A stretch of 34,386 nucleotides of DNA, from contig CADAEJ010000011.1 in the NCBI GenBank assembly GCA_902786965.1, forward strand, positions 1 to 34,386. The letters run 5' to 3'. This DNA comes from an uncultured Ruminococcus sp. (GTDB taxonomy: Bacteria > Bacillota > Clostridia > Oscillospirales > Ruminococcaceae). The notes under the pieces are model-generated. The model made no database searches. It had not been told where the DNA came from and saw only the letters and a list, made by a program, of their open reading frames with translations. Both the position numbers and the translations under genes were made by a program. Shown here one piece after another: positions 22,255 through 30,501 of this stretch. Each line of letters starts with the position of its first letter. Positions within the stretch are counted from its first letter, which is position 1.

Positions 22255-24240
22255 TCAAGAAATATCAGCCATTTCGAGATAGTCGATACCGTTGTTGGTG
22301 ATGAACTCTTTTCTTCCTGCAAGATCGTCACCCAGCAGCATATCGAACATCCACTGCGTCATTTCCATATCATCGGGGCAAACCTTGATAAGCCGCCTTG
22401 TAGACGGATCCATCGTGGTAAGGCTCATCATTTCGGGTTCGTTCTCACCAAGTCCCTTTGAGCGCTGTACGGTGCATTTCTTATTGCCGATCATCTGCAT
22501 TATCTTCGCCTTCTCGGGTTCATCATATGCAAAGTATGTTCTGTCGGAGGTGGTTATCTCAAACAGCGGTGACTCGGCGATATACACATAGCCCTTTTCG
22601 ATAAGCGTAGGTGTGAGCCTGTAAAGCATCGTGAGTATCAGCGTTCTTATCTGGAAGCCGTCGACATCGGCATCGGTACAGATAACTATCTTGTTCCAGC
22701 GCAGGTTATCGAGTGAGAACATTGAAAACTCCTTGTTCTTGCCCGTTTTGACCTCAACACCGCAGCCGAGGACTTTTATAAGGTCAACTATTATCTCGTT
22801 TTTGAATATCTTATCATAGTCGGCTTTGAGGCAGTTGAGTATCTTTCCTCTTACGGGAATGACCGCCTGGAACTCTGCGTTCCTCGCCATTTTAACAGAA
22901 CCCAGCGCCGAGTCGCCCTCCACGATGTAAAGCTCTCTCTGCGAGAGGTCTTTTGAACGGCAGTCAACGAACTTTTCCACCTGGTTTGCAAGATCCATCT
23001 TGCCCGTGAGGTTCTTGACAACATTGAGCCTTGTCTTTTCGGCAGACTCGCGGCTGCGCTTGTTTATCATCACCTGCTCGGCGATCTTGAGCGCTTCATC
23101 GGGATTTTCTATAAAGTAAATCTCCAGCTGATGCTTGAGGAAATCGGTCATCGCGTCCTTGATGAACTTATTGGTGATAGCCTTTTTGGTCTGGTTTGCA
23201 TAGGAGGTCTGCGTTGAGAACGAGCTTGAAACAAGCACGAGGCAGTCCTCTATATCGGGGAAGGTTATTGGTTTTTCGTTTTTAAGATACTTATTGTTAT
23301 TTTTAAGATACGCATTTATCTGCGATGTGAAAGCGCTCTTTACAGCGTCCTCGGGGGAACCGCCGTGCTCAAGGAAGCTTGAGTTGTGGAAATACTCCAG
23401 CTTTTTGACCTTGTTTGAGAAAGTGAACGCCACGCAAAGCTTTACCTTGTAGTCATCCTTGTCCTCTCTGTCACGGCCTACTCTGTCGGCAGTACAGTAC
23501 TGTACCGAGGTCATATTGGTATCGTTTGCTATCTCTGCAACATAGTCGGCGATACCGTTTTCATAAACAAAGGTCTGCTCCTCAAAGGAGTTGTTCTCGC
23601 GCTGATAGCGCAGTATGAATTCGACCTTCGGATTAACGACTGCCTGCTTTTTCAGCACGTCCTCAAAATATTCCTTTGGGATAGCGATATCGGTAAAAAC
23701 GTCAAGGTCGGGACGCCAGCGTGTCTTTGTACCTGTCTTGTACTTTTTGGTGCAAGGCTCTTTTTTCAGGCCGCCGACATTGTTGCCCTTTTCAAAGTGC
23801 AGAGAATACTTCTGCCCGTCACGGCAGACCTCGACATCCATATACTCCGATGAATACTGCGTAGCGCACGCACCGAGTCCGTTAAGACCGAGCGAGAACT
23901 CGTAGTTTTCGCCGTCATTTGTGTTATACTTGCCGCCTGCGTAAAGCTCGCAGTAAACAAGCTCCCAGTTGTAGCGCTTTTCGCGCTGGTTATAGTCAAC
24001 GGGACAGCCGCGTCCGAAATCCTCTACCTCGATAGAATTATCATTGTACTTGGTAAGGATTATCTTGCTGCCATAGCCGTTTCTTGCCTCGTCGATAGAG
24101 TTTGAAAGTATCTCAAACACCGAATGCTCGCAGCCGTCAAGTCCGTCGGAACCGAAAATTACCGCGGGACGCTTGCGCACTCTGTCAGCACCTTTTAAAG
24201 ATACTATATCGTCATTTGAGTAATCCTGTTTTTTTGCCAT
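22255..24240 (-). CDS. Type IIA topoisomerase subunit B, ParE-like
   Basis: The 661-residue ATPase subunit has the GHKL domain with EILSNSIDEA (43-52, catalytic Glu43 and Asn47), DFGRGCPVD and GLNGLGACA. The transducer has QTK at 350-352. The Toprim domain has Glu441 in EGDSALGS and the acidic set Asp523/525/527 in CTDADVDGFQ. The usual sequences are EGDSAGGS and DADVDGSH, so the metal site is intact but its edges are unusual. QRSKGLGENEPEMM follows. The ribosome site is weak. It heads a three-gene operon. The pair is divergent enough that gyrase versus topo IV assignment needs a tree. Confidence 0.9.
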   Translation of the reverse strand: MAKKQDYSNDDIVSLKGADRVRKRPAVIFGSDGLDGCEHSVFEILSNSIDEARNGYGSKIILTKYNDNSIEVEDFGRGCPVDYNQREKRYNWELVYCELYAGGKYNTNDGENYEFSLGLNGLGACATQYSSEYMDVEVCRDGQKYSLHFEKGNNVGGLKKEPCTKKYKTGTKTRWRPDLDVFTDIAIPKEYFEDVLKKQAVVNPKVEFILRYQRENNSFEEQTFVYENGIADYVAEIANDTNMTSVQYCTADRVGRDREDKDDYKVKLCVAFTFSNKVKKLEYFHNSSFLEHGGSPEDAVKSAFTSQINAYLKNNNKYLKNEKPITFPDIEDCLVLVSSSFSTQTSYANQTKKAITNKFIKDAMTDFLKHQLEIYFIENPDEALKIAEQVMINKRSRESAEKTRLNVVKNLTGKMDLANQVEKFVDCRSKDLSQRELYIVEGDSALGSVKMARNAEFQAVIPVRGKILNCLKADYDKIFKNEIIVDLIKVLGCGVEVKTGKNKEFSMFSLDNLRWNKIVICTDADVDGFQIRTLILTMLYRLTPTLIEKGYVYIAESPLFEITTSDRTYFAYDEPEKAKIMQMIGNKKCTVQRSKGLGENEPEMMSLTTMDPSTRRLIKVCPDDMEMTQWMFDMLLGDDLAGRKEFITNNGIDYLEMADIS

Positions 24241-24292
24241 AGGTCAATCAACACCCCTGTTTATTTCAGATTGATACACAATATTTAGATTT

Positions 24293-24322
24293 ATTATAGC
24301 ACATAGGCACCATATTTGTAAA
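24293..24322 (-). promoter_or_regulatory. Promoter of the topoisomerase operon
   Basis: The minus strand reads TTTACA (24317-24322), an 18-nt spacer, then TATAAT (24293-24298), with TGTGC before the -10. It lies 53 bp upstream of the parE-like start. Confidence 0.78.
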
Positions 24323-24397
24323 TACCCTTTTGTAAAAAATTCTTCCTGCGATGTTATTTCAGTTTTGGGGAAAGGCATAATGTTAACAGTTTGTTCA

Positions 24398-24425
24398 TTG
24401 ACTTTTATGCACAGTATGCTATAAT
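24398..24425 (+). promoter_or_regulatory. Promoter of the zinc-resistance operon
   Basis: TTGACT (24398-24403), a 16-nt spacer and TATAAT (24420-24425), with TATGC before the -10. The repressor operator begins two bases after the -10, so a bound repressor would block initiation. Confidence 0.88.
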
Positions 24426-24426
24426 A

Positions 24427-24448
24427 CATATGAACAGATATTCATATG
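24427..24448 (+). promoter_or_regulatory. SmtB/CzrA-type operator
   Basis: CATATGAA and TTCATATG form perfect 8-bp arms around CAGATA. The pattern TGAA-N6-TTCA with A/T flanks is the known operator form of zinc-sensing ArsR-family repressors. It covers the expected start of transcription and lies 48 bp before the repressor gene, consistent with autoregulation. A further TATGTTCA half-site follows. Confidence 0.88.
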
Positions 24449-24496
24449 TTCATTCGATAATTTGAGATGATTCCCTTTCAGAAGGAGGAAAACAGT

Positions 24497-24811
24497 ATGG
24501 ATAACATCGAAATGATAAAGGACGCAATGCCTGTTGACGAGGAGATATATGACCTCGCAGAGCTATTCAAAATGCTGTGCGATGCAACAAGGGTCAAGAT
24601 ACTTTACTCTATCCTTGACAGCGAGATGAGCGTTTCAGACATCACCGAGATAGTAGGCTCAACACAGTCGGCAGTATCGCACCAGCTGAGAGTTTTAAAG
24701 CAGGCAAGGCTGGTCAAGTACCGCAAGGTAGGCAAATCGGTGCTTTACTCGGTATCTGACGAGCACGTTGCTACGATACTGAGCATGGGTATGGAACACA
24801 TCAGCGAATAA
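24497..24811 (+). CDS. ArsR/SmtB-family metal-sensing repressor
   Basis: The 104-residue winged-helix repressor releases DNA on binding metal. The core is LAELFKMLCDATRVKILYSIL (positions 20-40), then the recognition helix STQSAVSHQLRVLKQARLVKY (55-75). The last helix carries Asp88, His90, His101 and Glu104 in the DxH-x10-HxxE pattern of the alpha-5 zinc site of SmtB/CzrA proteins. There is no CxC arsenic or cadmium site (ELCVCD), so zinc is the likely signal, with cobalt or cadmium possible. The ATG at 24497 follows AAGGAGG by eight bases. It heads the operon with the MBL protein and the P-type ATPase. Confidence 0.93.
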   Translation: MDNIEMIKDAMPVDEEIYDLAELFKMLCDATRVKILYSILDSEMSVSDITEIVGSTQSAVSHQLRVLKQARLVKYRKVGKSVLYSVSDEHVATILSMGMEHISE

Positions 24812-24829
24812 TATAATAAGGTGACAACA

Positions 24830-25624
24830 ATGAAAATAACCGCACTTGTGGAAAACATTTCAGACGGCTCGGTAAGATCGTCACACGGACTGTCATTTTA
24901 CATTGAAACAAAAATGCACAAGCTGCTTTTTGATGTTGGTCCGAACTCAACGCTGTTTGAAAATGCCGTAAAGAAACACATCGACCTTTCACAAGTCGAT
25001 ACCGTAATTATCTCGCACGGTCACAAAGACCACGGCGGCGCATTGAAAAGATTTCTTGAAATAAATAAGACCGCAAAGGTTTACTTACAGAAAGGTGCTT
25101 TTGACGAGCACTTTGTAAAAGTGCTGTTTTTTAAGATAAGCATTTCGCTTGATAAAGAGCTTGCAGACAACAGCCGTATAGTTCTTATCGACGGCGACTA
25201 TAAGATCGATGACGAGCTGACGCTGTTCACATCAAAAGCCTCTGACAGCTTTCACTCCAAGGCGAACAGCAATCTTTATGCAGGAAAAGCTCCCGATGAT
25301 TTTCGGCACGAACAGGATCTGCTTATTCGCGGTGACAAAGACGTTGTGATAATGGGGTGCGGTCATGCAGGAGTAATAAACATTCTCAAAAGCGCTGCGC
25401 CGGCAAGACCTTCGTACTGCATCGGCGGATTTCACGTTTTTGACCCCGTCAGCAGACGGACAGTTCCAAAAGCACAGCTTGATGAACTTTCGAGCGGACT
25501 GAAAAGATTTGCAGACGTTAAATTCTTCACCTGTCACTGTACAGGTAAAAAGGCTTACAGATATTTAAAGCAAAGGCACACAAACATATCGTATTTCTGC
25601 TGTGGTAAGCAGCTGAACATATAA
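24830..25624 (+). CDS. Metallo-beta-lactamase fold protein in the zinc operon
   Basis: The 264-residue cytosolic protein belongs to the MBL-fold hydrolases, in the branch annotated as dihydropterin/beta-ribofuranosylaminobenzene phosphate synthase-like. The metal motif is HGHKDH (63-68), with further ligands His179 in GCGHAG and His202 in GGFHVF. The N-terminus has the usual FDVGPNSTLFENA. The true substrate is unknown. The ATG at 24830 is used, six bases after AAGGTG; a GTG lies at 24821. It is 18 bp from the repressor gene and 33 bp from the ATPase, so it should be induced by the same metal. Such a gene is not part of the standard arsR-cadA pair. Confidence 0.9.
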   Translation: MKITALVENISDGSVRSSHGLSFYIETKMHKLLFDVGPNSTLFENAVKKHIDLSQVDTVIISHGHKDHGGALKRFLEINKTAKVYLQKGAFDEHFVKVLFFKISISLDKELADNSRIVLIDGDYKIDDELTLFTSKASDSFHSKANSNLYAGKAPDDFRHEQDLLIRGDKDVVIMGCGHAGVINILKSAAPARPSYCIGGFHVFDPVSRRTVPKAQLDELSSGLKRFADVKFFTCHCTGKKAYRYLKQRHTNISYFCCGKQLNI

Positions 25625-25657
25625 CATTTCAAACATTAGAAAGGGTCGGTGGTCGCA

Positions 25658-27856
25658 ATGACCAAGACGATTTATTGGCTTAAAGGGCTTGACTGCCCCA
25701 ACTGCGCACAGAAGATAGCTATCAGGGTGAATGACCTTGATATCGTAGAATCCGCGGATATGGATTTTATCCGCAAAAAGCTTATTGTAAGGCACGAACA
25801 GAGTGATGTTTCGAGCATAGAAAGTCAGGTAAAGGCTATCGTGAAAAAGCTTGAGCCTGACGTTGAGGTGCTTGATTACGAGCAAAAGGACGCACACGAG
25901 CATCATCACGAGCATGAACACTGCCATTGTGATGCTCACGAGCATTCGCACGAACACGGTCACGAACATTCACACGAACACGCTCACTCGCACGAGCATA
26001 GTCATTCTCACGAGCACGGCGAGAGCGAAAGTCACACGTTCGACATTGCAAGATTTGTCTTTGCAGGCGTGCTTTTCGCGCTTTCAAAGGTCCTGCCGTT
26101 TGAGCTTCCCTGCACGATACTTGCGCTTTGCGCGTATGTTATCGCAGGCTATGATGTGGTCATCTCCGCGCTGCGCAATCTGCTGCACGGCGAGGCTTTC
26201 GACGAAACACTTCTGATGTTCATAGCCACTGTCGGCGCGGTCGCACTCGGCTACTTTGACGAGGCGGCGGCGGTAATGCTGTTCTTCCAGGTGGGCGAGC
26301 TTTTACAGGATATCGCGGTGGAAAAGTCGCGCAGGTCGATAACAAAGCTTATGGAGTTAAAGCCCGAATTTGCGCGCATCGTTAAGGACGGCAAGGAGAT
26401 GCAGGTCGCGCCCGAGCAGGTCGAGCGAGGAGATATTATTATCGTCAAGGTGGGCGAAAGACTGCCGCTTGACGGCTGCGTAATCGAGGGCAGCTCGCAG
26501 CTTGACACCTCTGCGATAACGGGTGAATTTCTTCCCGTAGCAGTAAGTGAGGGTACGAATGTTATGAGCGGCTGTACGAACCTTGACGGAGTTATCAAGG
26601 TAAGAGTCAGCGAAAAGTTCGGTGACAGCGCTGTTGCACGTATTATGGATATGGTGGAGAACGCATCGGAAAAGAAAGCCGAAACGGAAAAATTCATCAC
26701 ACGCTTTGCAAGAGTGTACACACCCGCAGTTGTGCTGTGTGCAGTGCTGCTCACACTTCTCCCCTGCTGCTTCCTGGGCTTCTCACAGTTCGGCAAATGG
26801 CTTTACAGAGGACTTCTGTTCCTTGTTATATCCTGCCCGTGTGCGCTTGTGATATCTATACCTCTCGGATTTTTCGCAGGCATCGGCGGTGCCTCAAAGC
26901 AGGGCATTCTTGTAAAGGGTGCAAAGGCTATCGAGGCGCTTGCAAAATGCTCGGCACTGGCGGTCGACAAAACGGGTACGCTCACAAAGGGTACGTTCAG
27001 CGTTATCAGCACAAGCCCCGTGGGGATCAGCGAGCAGCAGCTTTTGCAGTATGCGGCATTTGCAGAGTCGGGCTCGAACCACCCTATCGCGCTTTCGATA
27101 CTCAAAGCATACGGCAGACAGGTGCAAAGCGGCGAGGTCAGTGATATCACCGAGATATCGGGCTTTGGAATGAGCTGCACGGTCGGCGGCAAAAAGATAC
27201 TCTGCGGCAAGCGCGAGCTGCTTGAGCAAAACGGCATAAGCGTCACTGCGGATAACAGCATTTACACGACTGTTTTTGTATCCTGCGGAGGCACTTTCTG
27301 CGGAAGCATTTCGCTCGGCGACGAGATAAGACCGCAGGCAAATGATGCTGTAAAGGCTCTTTCGGATATCGGCATACAGACAGTTATGCTAACAGGCGAC
27401 AAGCCCGAAACGGCACAGGCTGTCGCACAGAGCCTTGGTATACGCAAGTTCTTTGCATCGCTTCTTCCGCAGAACAAGGTCGAAAAGGTCGAGCAGCTGA
27501 TGGCAGAGAAAAACGGCGGACTTGTGGCTTTCGCGGGTGACGGCATAAATGACGCGCCTGTTATCGCGCGCGCCGATATCGGCATAGCAATGGGCGGGCT
27601 CGGCTCGGATATAGCAATAGAGGCAGCAGACGTTGTGCTTATGAACGATGACCCGACAAGCATCCCGAGGGCTGTACACACTGCCCGCAAAACGATGCGT
27701 ATCGTCAAGCAGAATATAGTATTTGCACTTGGTGTAAAGTTTGCTGTTATGGTGCTTGGCGCGCTCGGCTTTGCAGGGATGTGGATGGCAGTTTTCGCGG
27801 ATGTCGGAGTTGCCTTGCTTGCGATACTCAACGCGCTGCGCTGCTCGAAAGTGTGA
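25658..27856 (+). CDS. Zn/Cd-exporting P1B-type ATPase, His-rich
   Basis: The 732-residue inner-membrane pump should export Zn(II), Cd(II) or Pb(II). An N-terminal HMA domain has CPNC (13-16). A linker at 80-126 has 22 histidines, mostly alternating with Glu, Ser or Gly, plus two cysteines. Then come the membrane helices, the actuator motif TGE (288-290), the metal-path CPC (393-395) and the phosphorylated Asp in DKTGT (437-441). MLTGDKPETA and GDGINDAPV follow. The CPC with an N-terminal HMA fits the CadA/ZntA subgroup. The ATG at 25658 is preferred over the GTG at 25649, which is too close to AAAGGG. It ends the operon. Confidence 0.95.
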   Translation: MTKTIYWLKGLDCPNCAQKIAIRVNDLDIVESADMDFIRKKLIVRHEQSDVSSIESQVKAIVKKLEPDVEVLDYEQKDAHEHHHEHEHCHCDAHEHSHEHGHEHSHEHAHSHEHSHSHEHGESESHTFDIARFVFAGVLFALSKVLPFELPCTILALCAYVIAGYDVVISALRNLLHGEAFDETLLMFIATVGAVALGYFDEAAAVMLFFQVGELLQDIAVEKSRRSITKLMELKPEFARIVKDGKEMQVAPEQVERGDIIIVKVGERLPLDGCVIEGSSQLDTSAITGEFLPVAVSEGTNVMSGCTNLDGVIKVRVSEKFGDSAVARIMDMVENASEKKAETEKFITRFARVYTPAVVLCAVLLTLLPCCFLGFSQFGKWLYRGLLFLVISCPCALVISIPLGFFAGIGGASKQGILVKGAKAIEALAKCSALAVDKTGTLTKGTFSVISTSPVGISEQQLLQYAAFAESGSNHPIALSILKAYGRQVQSGEVSDITEISGFGMSCTVGGKKILCGKRELLEQNGISVTADNSIYTTVFVSCGGTFCGSISLGDEIRPQANDAVKALSDIGIQTVMLTGDKPETAQAVAQSLGIRKFFASLLPQNKVEKVEQLMAEKNGGLVAFAGDGINDAPVIARADIGIAMGGLGSDIAIEAADVVLMNDDPTSIPRAVHTARKTMRIVKQNIVFALGVKFAVMVLGALGFAGMWMAVFADVGVALLAILNALRCSKV

Positions 27857-27925
27857 AAAAAGTTTAACACAGATTTTAACGCGCGTAAGCCTGGTGAAAG
27901 TTTTGTGAGCTTTTGGTGAAAAGCA

Positions 27926-27955
27926 TTGACAGACAAATAATAATTATGGTATATT
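27926..27955 (+). promoter_or_regulatory. Promoter of the transglutaminase-tetR operon
   Basis: TTGACA (27926-27931), an 18-nt spacer and TATATT (27950-27955). A GCTTTT/AAAAGC hairpin (27909-27924) lies just before the -35. The start of transcription near 27962 rules out the TTG at 27954 as start codon. Confidence 0.75.
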
Positions 27956-27966
27956 GTGTGCATACG

Positions 27967-27980
27967 GTAACAAGCGTTAC
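27967..27980 (+). repeat. Inverted repeat at the transcription start
   Basis: GTAAC (27967-27971) and GTTAC (27976-27980) face each other across AAGC, a few bases after the expected start of transcription. It is a candidate operator for the TetR regulator encoded in the same operon. Confidence 0.4.
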
Positions 27981-28046
27981 ACAACAGATAACGCCGTGTT
28001 TCCACAGACTTCACAGTATATCAAGGAACAAACGGATATATACAGA

Positions 28047-28745
28047 ATGAACAAGTATTTAAAGGAAACACCAATGCTCGACTACTCGAGCGCACCTATA
28101 CAGAAACTGATAAAGAAAAGAAACTGGAAGGCTCTTGACGAAAAAGAGCGCATAAAGGCTATATATGATTTTGTAAGAGATGAGATACTTTTCGGCTACA
28201 ACACAGATGACAGCATTTGTGCAACAAAGGTGCTTGCAGACGGATACGGACAATGCAACACAAAGGGCACGCTTTTTATGGCGCTGCTGCGAGGCTGCGG
28301 TATCCCGTGCCGCATACACGGCTTCACGATAGACAAAAAGCTGCAAAAGGGCGCTATGACGGGCTTTGTTTATAACAATGCTCCGAAAAACGTTTTTCAC
28401 AGCTGGGTCGAGGTCTGCTGCGGCGGAAAATGGTTCGAGCTTGAAGCTTTTATTCTGGACAAAAAGTATCTGACAAAACTGCAAAGAAAGTTCAAGGGCT
28501 GCAGCGGCAGCTTCTGCGGATACGGTGTTGCAGTAAAGGATCTCAAAAAGCCTGTGATAGACTTTGATATGAATAATACCTATATCCAAAGCGAGGGCAT
28601 CAATCAGGATCTCGGAGTGTATGACTCCCCTGACGAGCTTTTGCGTCAGCACGGTCAGGAGCTTTCGCCGATGAAGGCGTTTGCTTACAGGCACCTCGGA
28701 AGGCACCTGATGAACAGAAATGTCAGAAGAATACGAAATGCATAG
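28047..28745 (+). CDS. Transglutaminase-like cysteine protease-fold protein
   Basis: The 232-residue cytosolic protein has the transglutaminase-like fold. The nucleophile is Cys70 in GYGQCNTKG, the histidine is His118 in FHSWVEV, and the third position is acidic in KWFELEAF, where Glu replaces the usual Asp. The family includes proteases and amide-forming or amide-cleaving enzymes; the substrate is not predictable. Two starts are possible: the ATG at 28047, or the ATG at 28074, which has the better AAAGGA site seven bases upstream. A tetR gene follows after 33 bp, so the regulator probably controls this gene. Confidence 0.8.
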   Translation: MNKYLKETPMLDYSSAPIQKLIKKRNWKALDEKERIKAIYDFVRDEILFGYNTDDSICATKVLADGYGQCNTKGTLFMALLRGCGIPCRIHGFTIDKKLQKGAMTGFVYNNAPKNVFHSWVEVCCGGKWFELEAFILDKKYLTKLQRKFKGCSGSFCGYGVAVKDLKKPVIDFDMNNTYIQSEGINQDLGVYDSPDELLRQHGQELSPMKAFAYRHLGRHLMNRNVRRIRNA

Positions 28746-28778
28746 CATTCATCAAAATAGCAAGGCAAGGAGAAACTA

Positions 28779-29402
28779 ATGCCGCCAAAAAAGATAATCA
28801 CAAAAGAGCAGATACTCGATGCTGCTATGGAAATAACAAGAAACAGCGGTATTGATGCTGTGACTGCAAGAAGCATAGCCACTGCGCTGGGCGTTTCCAC
28901 CCACCCGATATTCACATATTTTGACACGATAAACAGTATCAAGGAAGAGGTGCTCGTGCGCGCAAGAGAGCTTTATCACGAGTACATTATGCAGGGGCTT
29001 GACGAGAGCATACCATTTCTCGGCGTGGGACATCAGTTCCTCGTGCTTGCAAAAAACGAGCCCGAGCTGTTCAAGGTGCTGTTTTTCAAAACAACTCCCG
29101 ACGGCAGAATGCACACATATGACGAGTTCACATTCACGCTGGGGCTTGTGGTGGAATCGGTAATGCGTATATACAAAGTTGACAGGTACACCGCAGAGTG
29201 CTACTACAGGAACCTGTGGCTGATGTCGCTGAGCTTTGCGACGCTTATCGTTACGGGCAACTGCACTTACACGGACGAGGAAATGCTTCAGATACTCGCG
29301 CAGACCAGCCTTGCGACTTACAAGGCGATAAAAGAGATACCCGGATTTTTAGACGGCACTTATGAAAAAGACAGAATTTTCACGGAGCTATTGGAAAAAT
29401 AA
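28779..29402 (+). CDS. TetR-family transcription regulator
   Basis: The 207-residue protein has an N-terminal helix-turn-helix: ITKEQILDAAMEITRNSGID, then VTARSIATALGVSTHPIFTYF, at about 7-48. The C-terminal ligand domain is all-helical and resembles the WHG-type TetR group, with TLGLVVESVMRIY and NLWLMSLSFATLIVTG. The ligand is unknown. AAGGAG lies before the ATG. It is 33 bp after the transglutaminase-like gene. The inverted repeat at 27967-27980 is a candidate site. Confidence 0.9.
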   Translation: MPPKKIITKEQILDAAMEITRNSGIDAVTARSIATALGVSTHPIFTYFDTINSIKEEVLVRARELYHEYIMQGLDESIPFLGVGHQFLVLAKNEPELFKVLFFKTTPDGRMHTYDEFTFTLGLVVESVMRIYKVDRYTAECYYRNLWLMSLSFATLIVTGNCTYTDEEMLQILAQTSLATYKAIKEIPGFLDGTYEKDRIFTELLEK

Positions 29403-29456
29403 AAGCTGAGATAGAACAAAAAAAACAGAACAAGGGGAAAAAGGGGGCGCACGCAA

Positions 29457-29930
29457 ATGCAGATAAGAGCGTTCAGAAAAGAAGATGCAGACGAGGTCGC
29501 GCAGGTCATAGCCGAAACTCTGAAAGTGAGCAACTCAAAGGATTATCCCAAAGAGTATATTGATTATAATATTGCCACTCACTCGGCAGAGGTACTGCTA
29601 AAAGCGTCTGAAGAAAGGCATATGTACGTTGCGTGCGACGGTGAAAGAATTGTTGGTACAGGCGGTATCGCAGGATACTGGGGCAGCAAAACAGAAAGCA
29701 TACTGCTGACGATTTTTGTACTCCCAAGCTATCAGGGCAAGGGTATCGGCAGGCAGATAATACAAACGCTTGAACAGGACGAATATGCTCTTCGTGCAAA
29801 GAGAATAGAGATTCCCGCATCAAAAACGGGGGTTGAGTTTTACAGAAAACTCGGATACGATCACAAGGGCGGAAAGGCGGAGCTTGAGGACGGTCTGCTT
29901 TACAGGCTTGAAAAGTTCCCGCAGAGATAA
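29457..29930 (+). CDS. GNAT-family N-acetyltransferase
   Basis: The 157-residue protein has the acetyl-CoA loop YQGKGIGRQII (about 94-104) after the strand SILLTIFVLPS. The C-terminal EIPASKTGVEFYRKLGYDHKGG is motif B. The N-terminus MQIRAFRKEDADEVAQVI is standard. The substrate is unknown. It starts 54 bp after tetR and is followed after 16 bp by a second GNAT gene, beginning a compact plus-strand run. A GGGG-rich ribosome site lies before the ATG. Confidence 0.9.
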   Translation: MQIRAFRKEDADEVAQVIAETLKVSNSKDYPKEYIDYNIATHSAEVLLKASEERHMYVACDGERIVGTGGIAGYWGSKTESILLTIFVLPSYQGKGIGRQIIQTLEQDEYALRAKRIEIPASKTGVEFYRKLGYDHKGGKAELEDGLLYRLEKFPQR

Positions 29931-29946
29931 AGAGAGGTAAATAGAA

Positions 29947-30465
29947 TTGGAGATCAGGACTGAAAGACTTGTCCTGCGGCCAATATGTATGCAGGACCTT
30001 GAAACTACACACGCATATTCATCCGACAAGGACAATACAAAATATATGCTGTTTTTGCCGAATGAAAGCATAGAAGAAACTAAAGAGTTCCTTGAGGAGT
30101 GCCAGCTGCAATGGCACAAGCAAAAGCCTGATTATTACGAGTTCGCGGTCATCGCAGACGGAAAGCACATCGGCGGTATAGGGGTATATCTGCACAGTAC
30201 AAATGATACGGCGGAGCTTGGATGGATACTTGACAGAAAATATCACGGCATGGGGTATGCCACAGAAGCGGCAAGCGCTGTGATCGGGTTTGTTGAGGAC
30301 AGGCTTTGCATAAGGCACTTTATCGCACACTGCGATTCAGAGAACAGAGCAAGTCAGAACGTGATGAGCAAGCTCGGATTTTTCTGTATGGGGTGTGCAG
30401 ACGGAAGAATAAACAAAGGCAGCAGCGAAAGCAGAAAAGAAATGACTTTTGAGCTGTTCGCCTGA
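29947..30465 (+). CDS. RimJ/RimL-like GNAT acetyltransferase, TTG start
   Basis: The 172-residue protein begins IRTERLVLRPICMQDLE, the usual opening of the Acetyltransf_3 (RimJ/RimL) group. The acetyl-CoA region is LGWILDRKYHGMGYATEAASAVIGF (about 91-115), and the tail has NRASQNVMSKLGF. These enzymes acetylate protein N-termini, ribosomal proteins or small molecules. The start is TTG at 29947, nine bases after AGAGAGG; no ATG is available before the conserved core. Confidence 0.88.
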   Translation: MEIRTERLVLRPICMQDLETTHAYSSDKDNTKYMLFLPNESIEETKEFLEECQLQWHKQKPDYYEFAVIADGKHIGGIGVYLHSTNDTAELGWILDRKYHGMGYATEAASAVIGFVEDRLCIRHFIAHCDSENRASQNVMSKLGFFCMGCADGRINKGSSESRKEMTFELFA

Positions 30466-30501
30466 CGGAGCCAAGGGTGAGAATTGCAGGGGGAAACAAA
30501 A

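Noticed and set aside
25895-26035. Periodic repeats resembling a small repeat array or CRISPR
   Set aside because: The periodicity is explained by His-Glu/Ser codons in the pump linker; there are no equal-length spacers or conserved repeat units.
27262-28014. A 250-codon minus-strand frame opposite the P-type ATPase
   Set aside because: It is the antisense shadow of a well-supported gene, crosses the next promoter and shows no domain.
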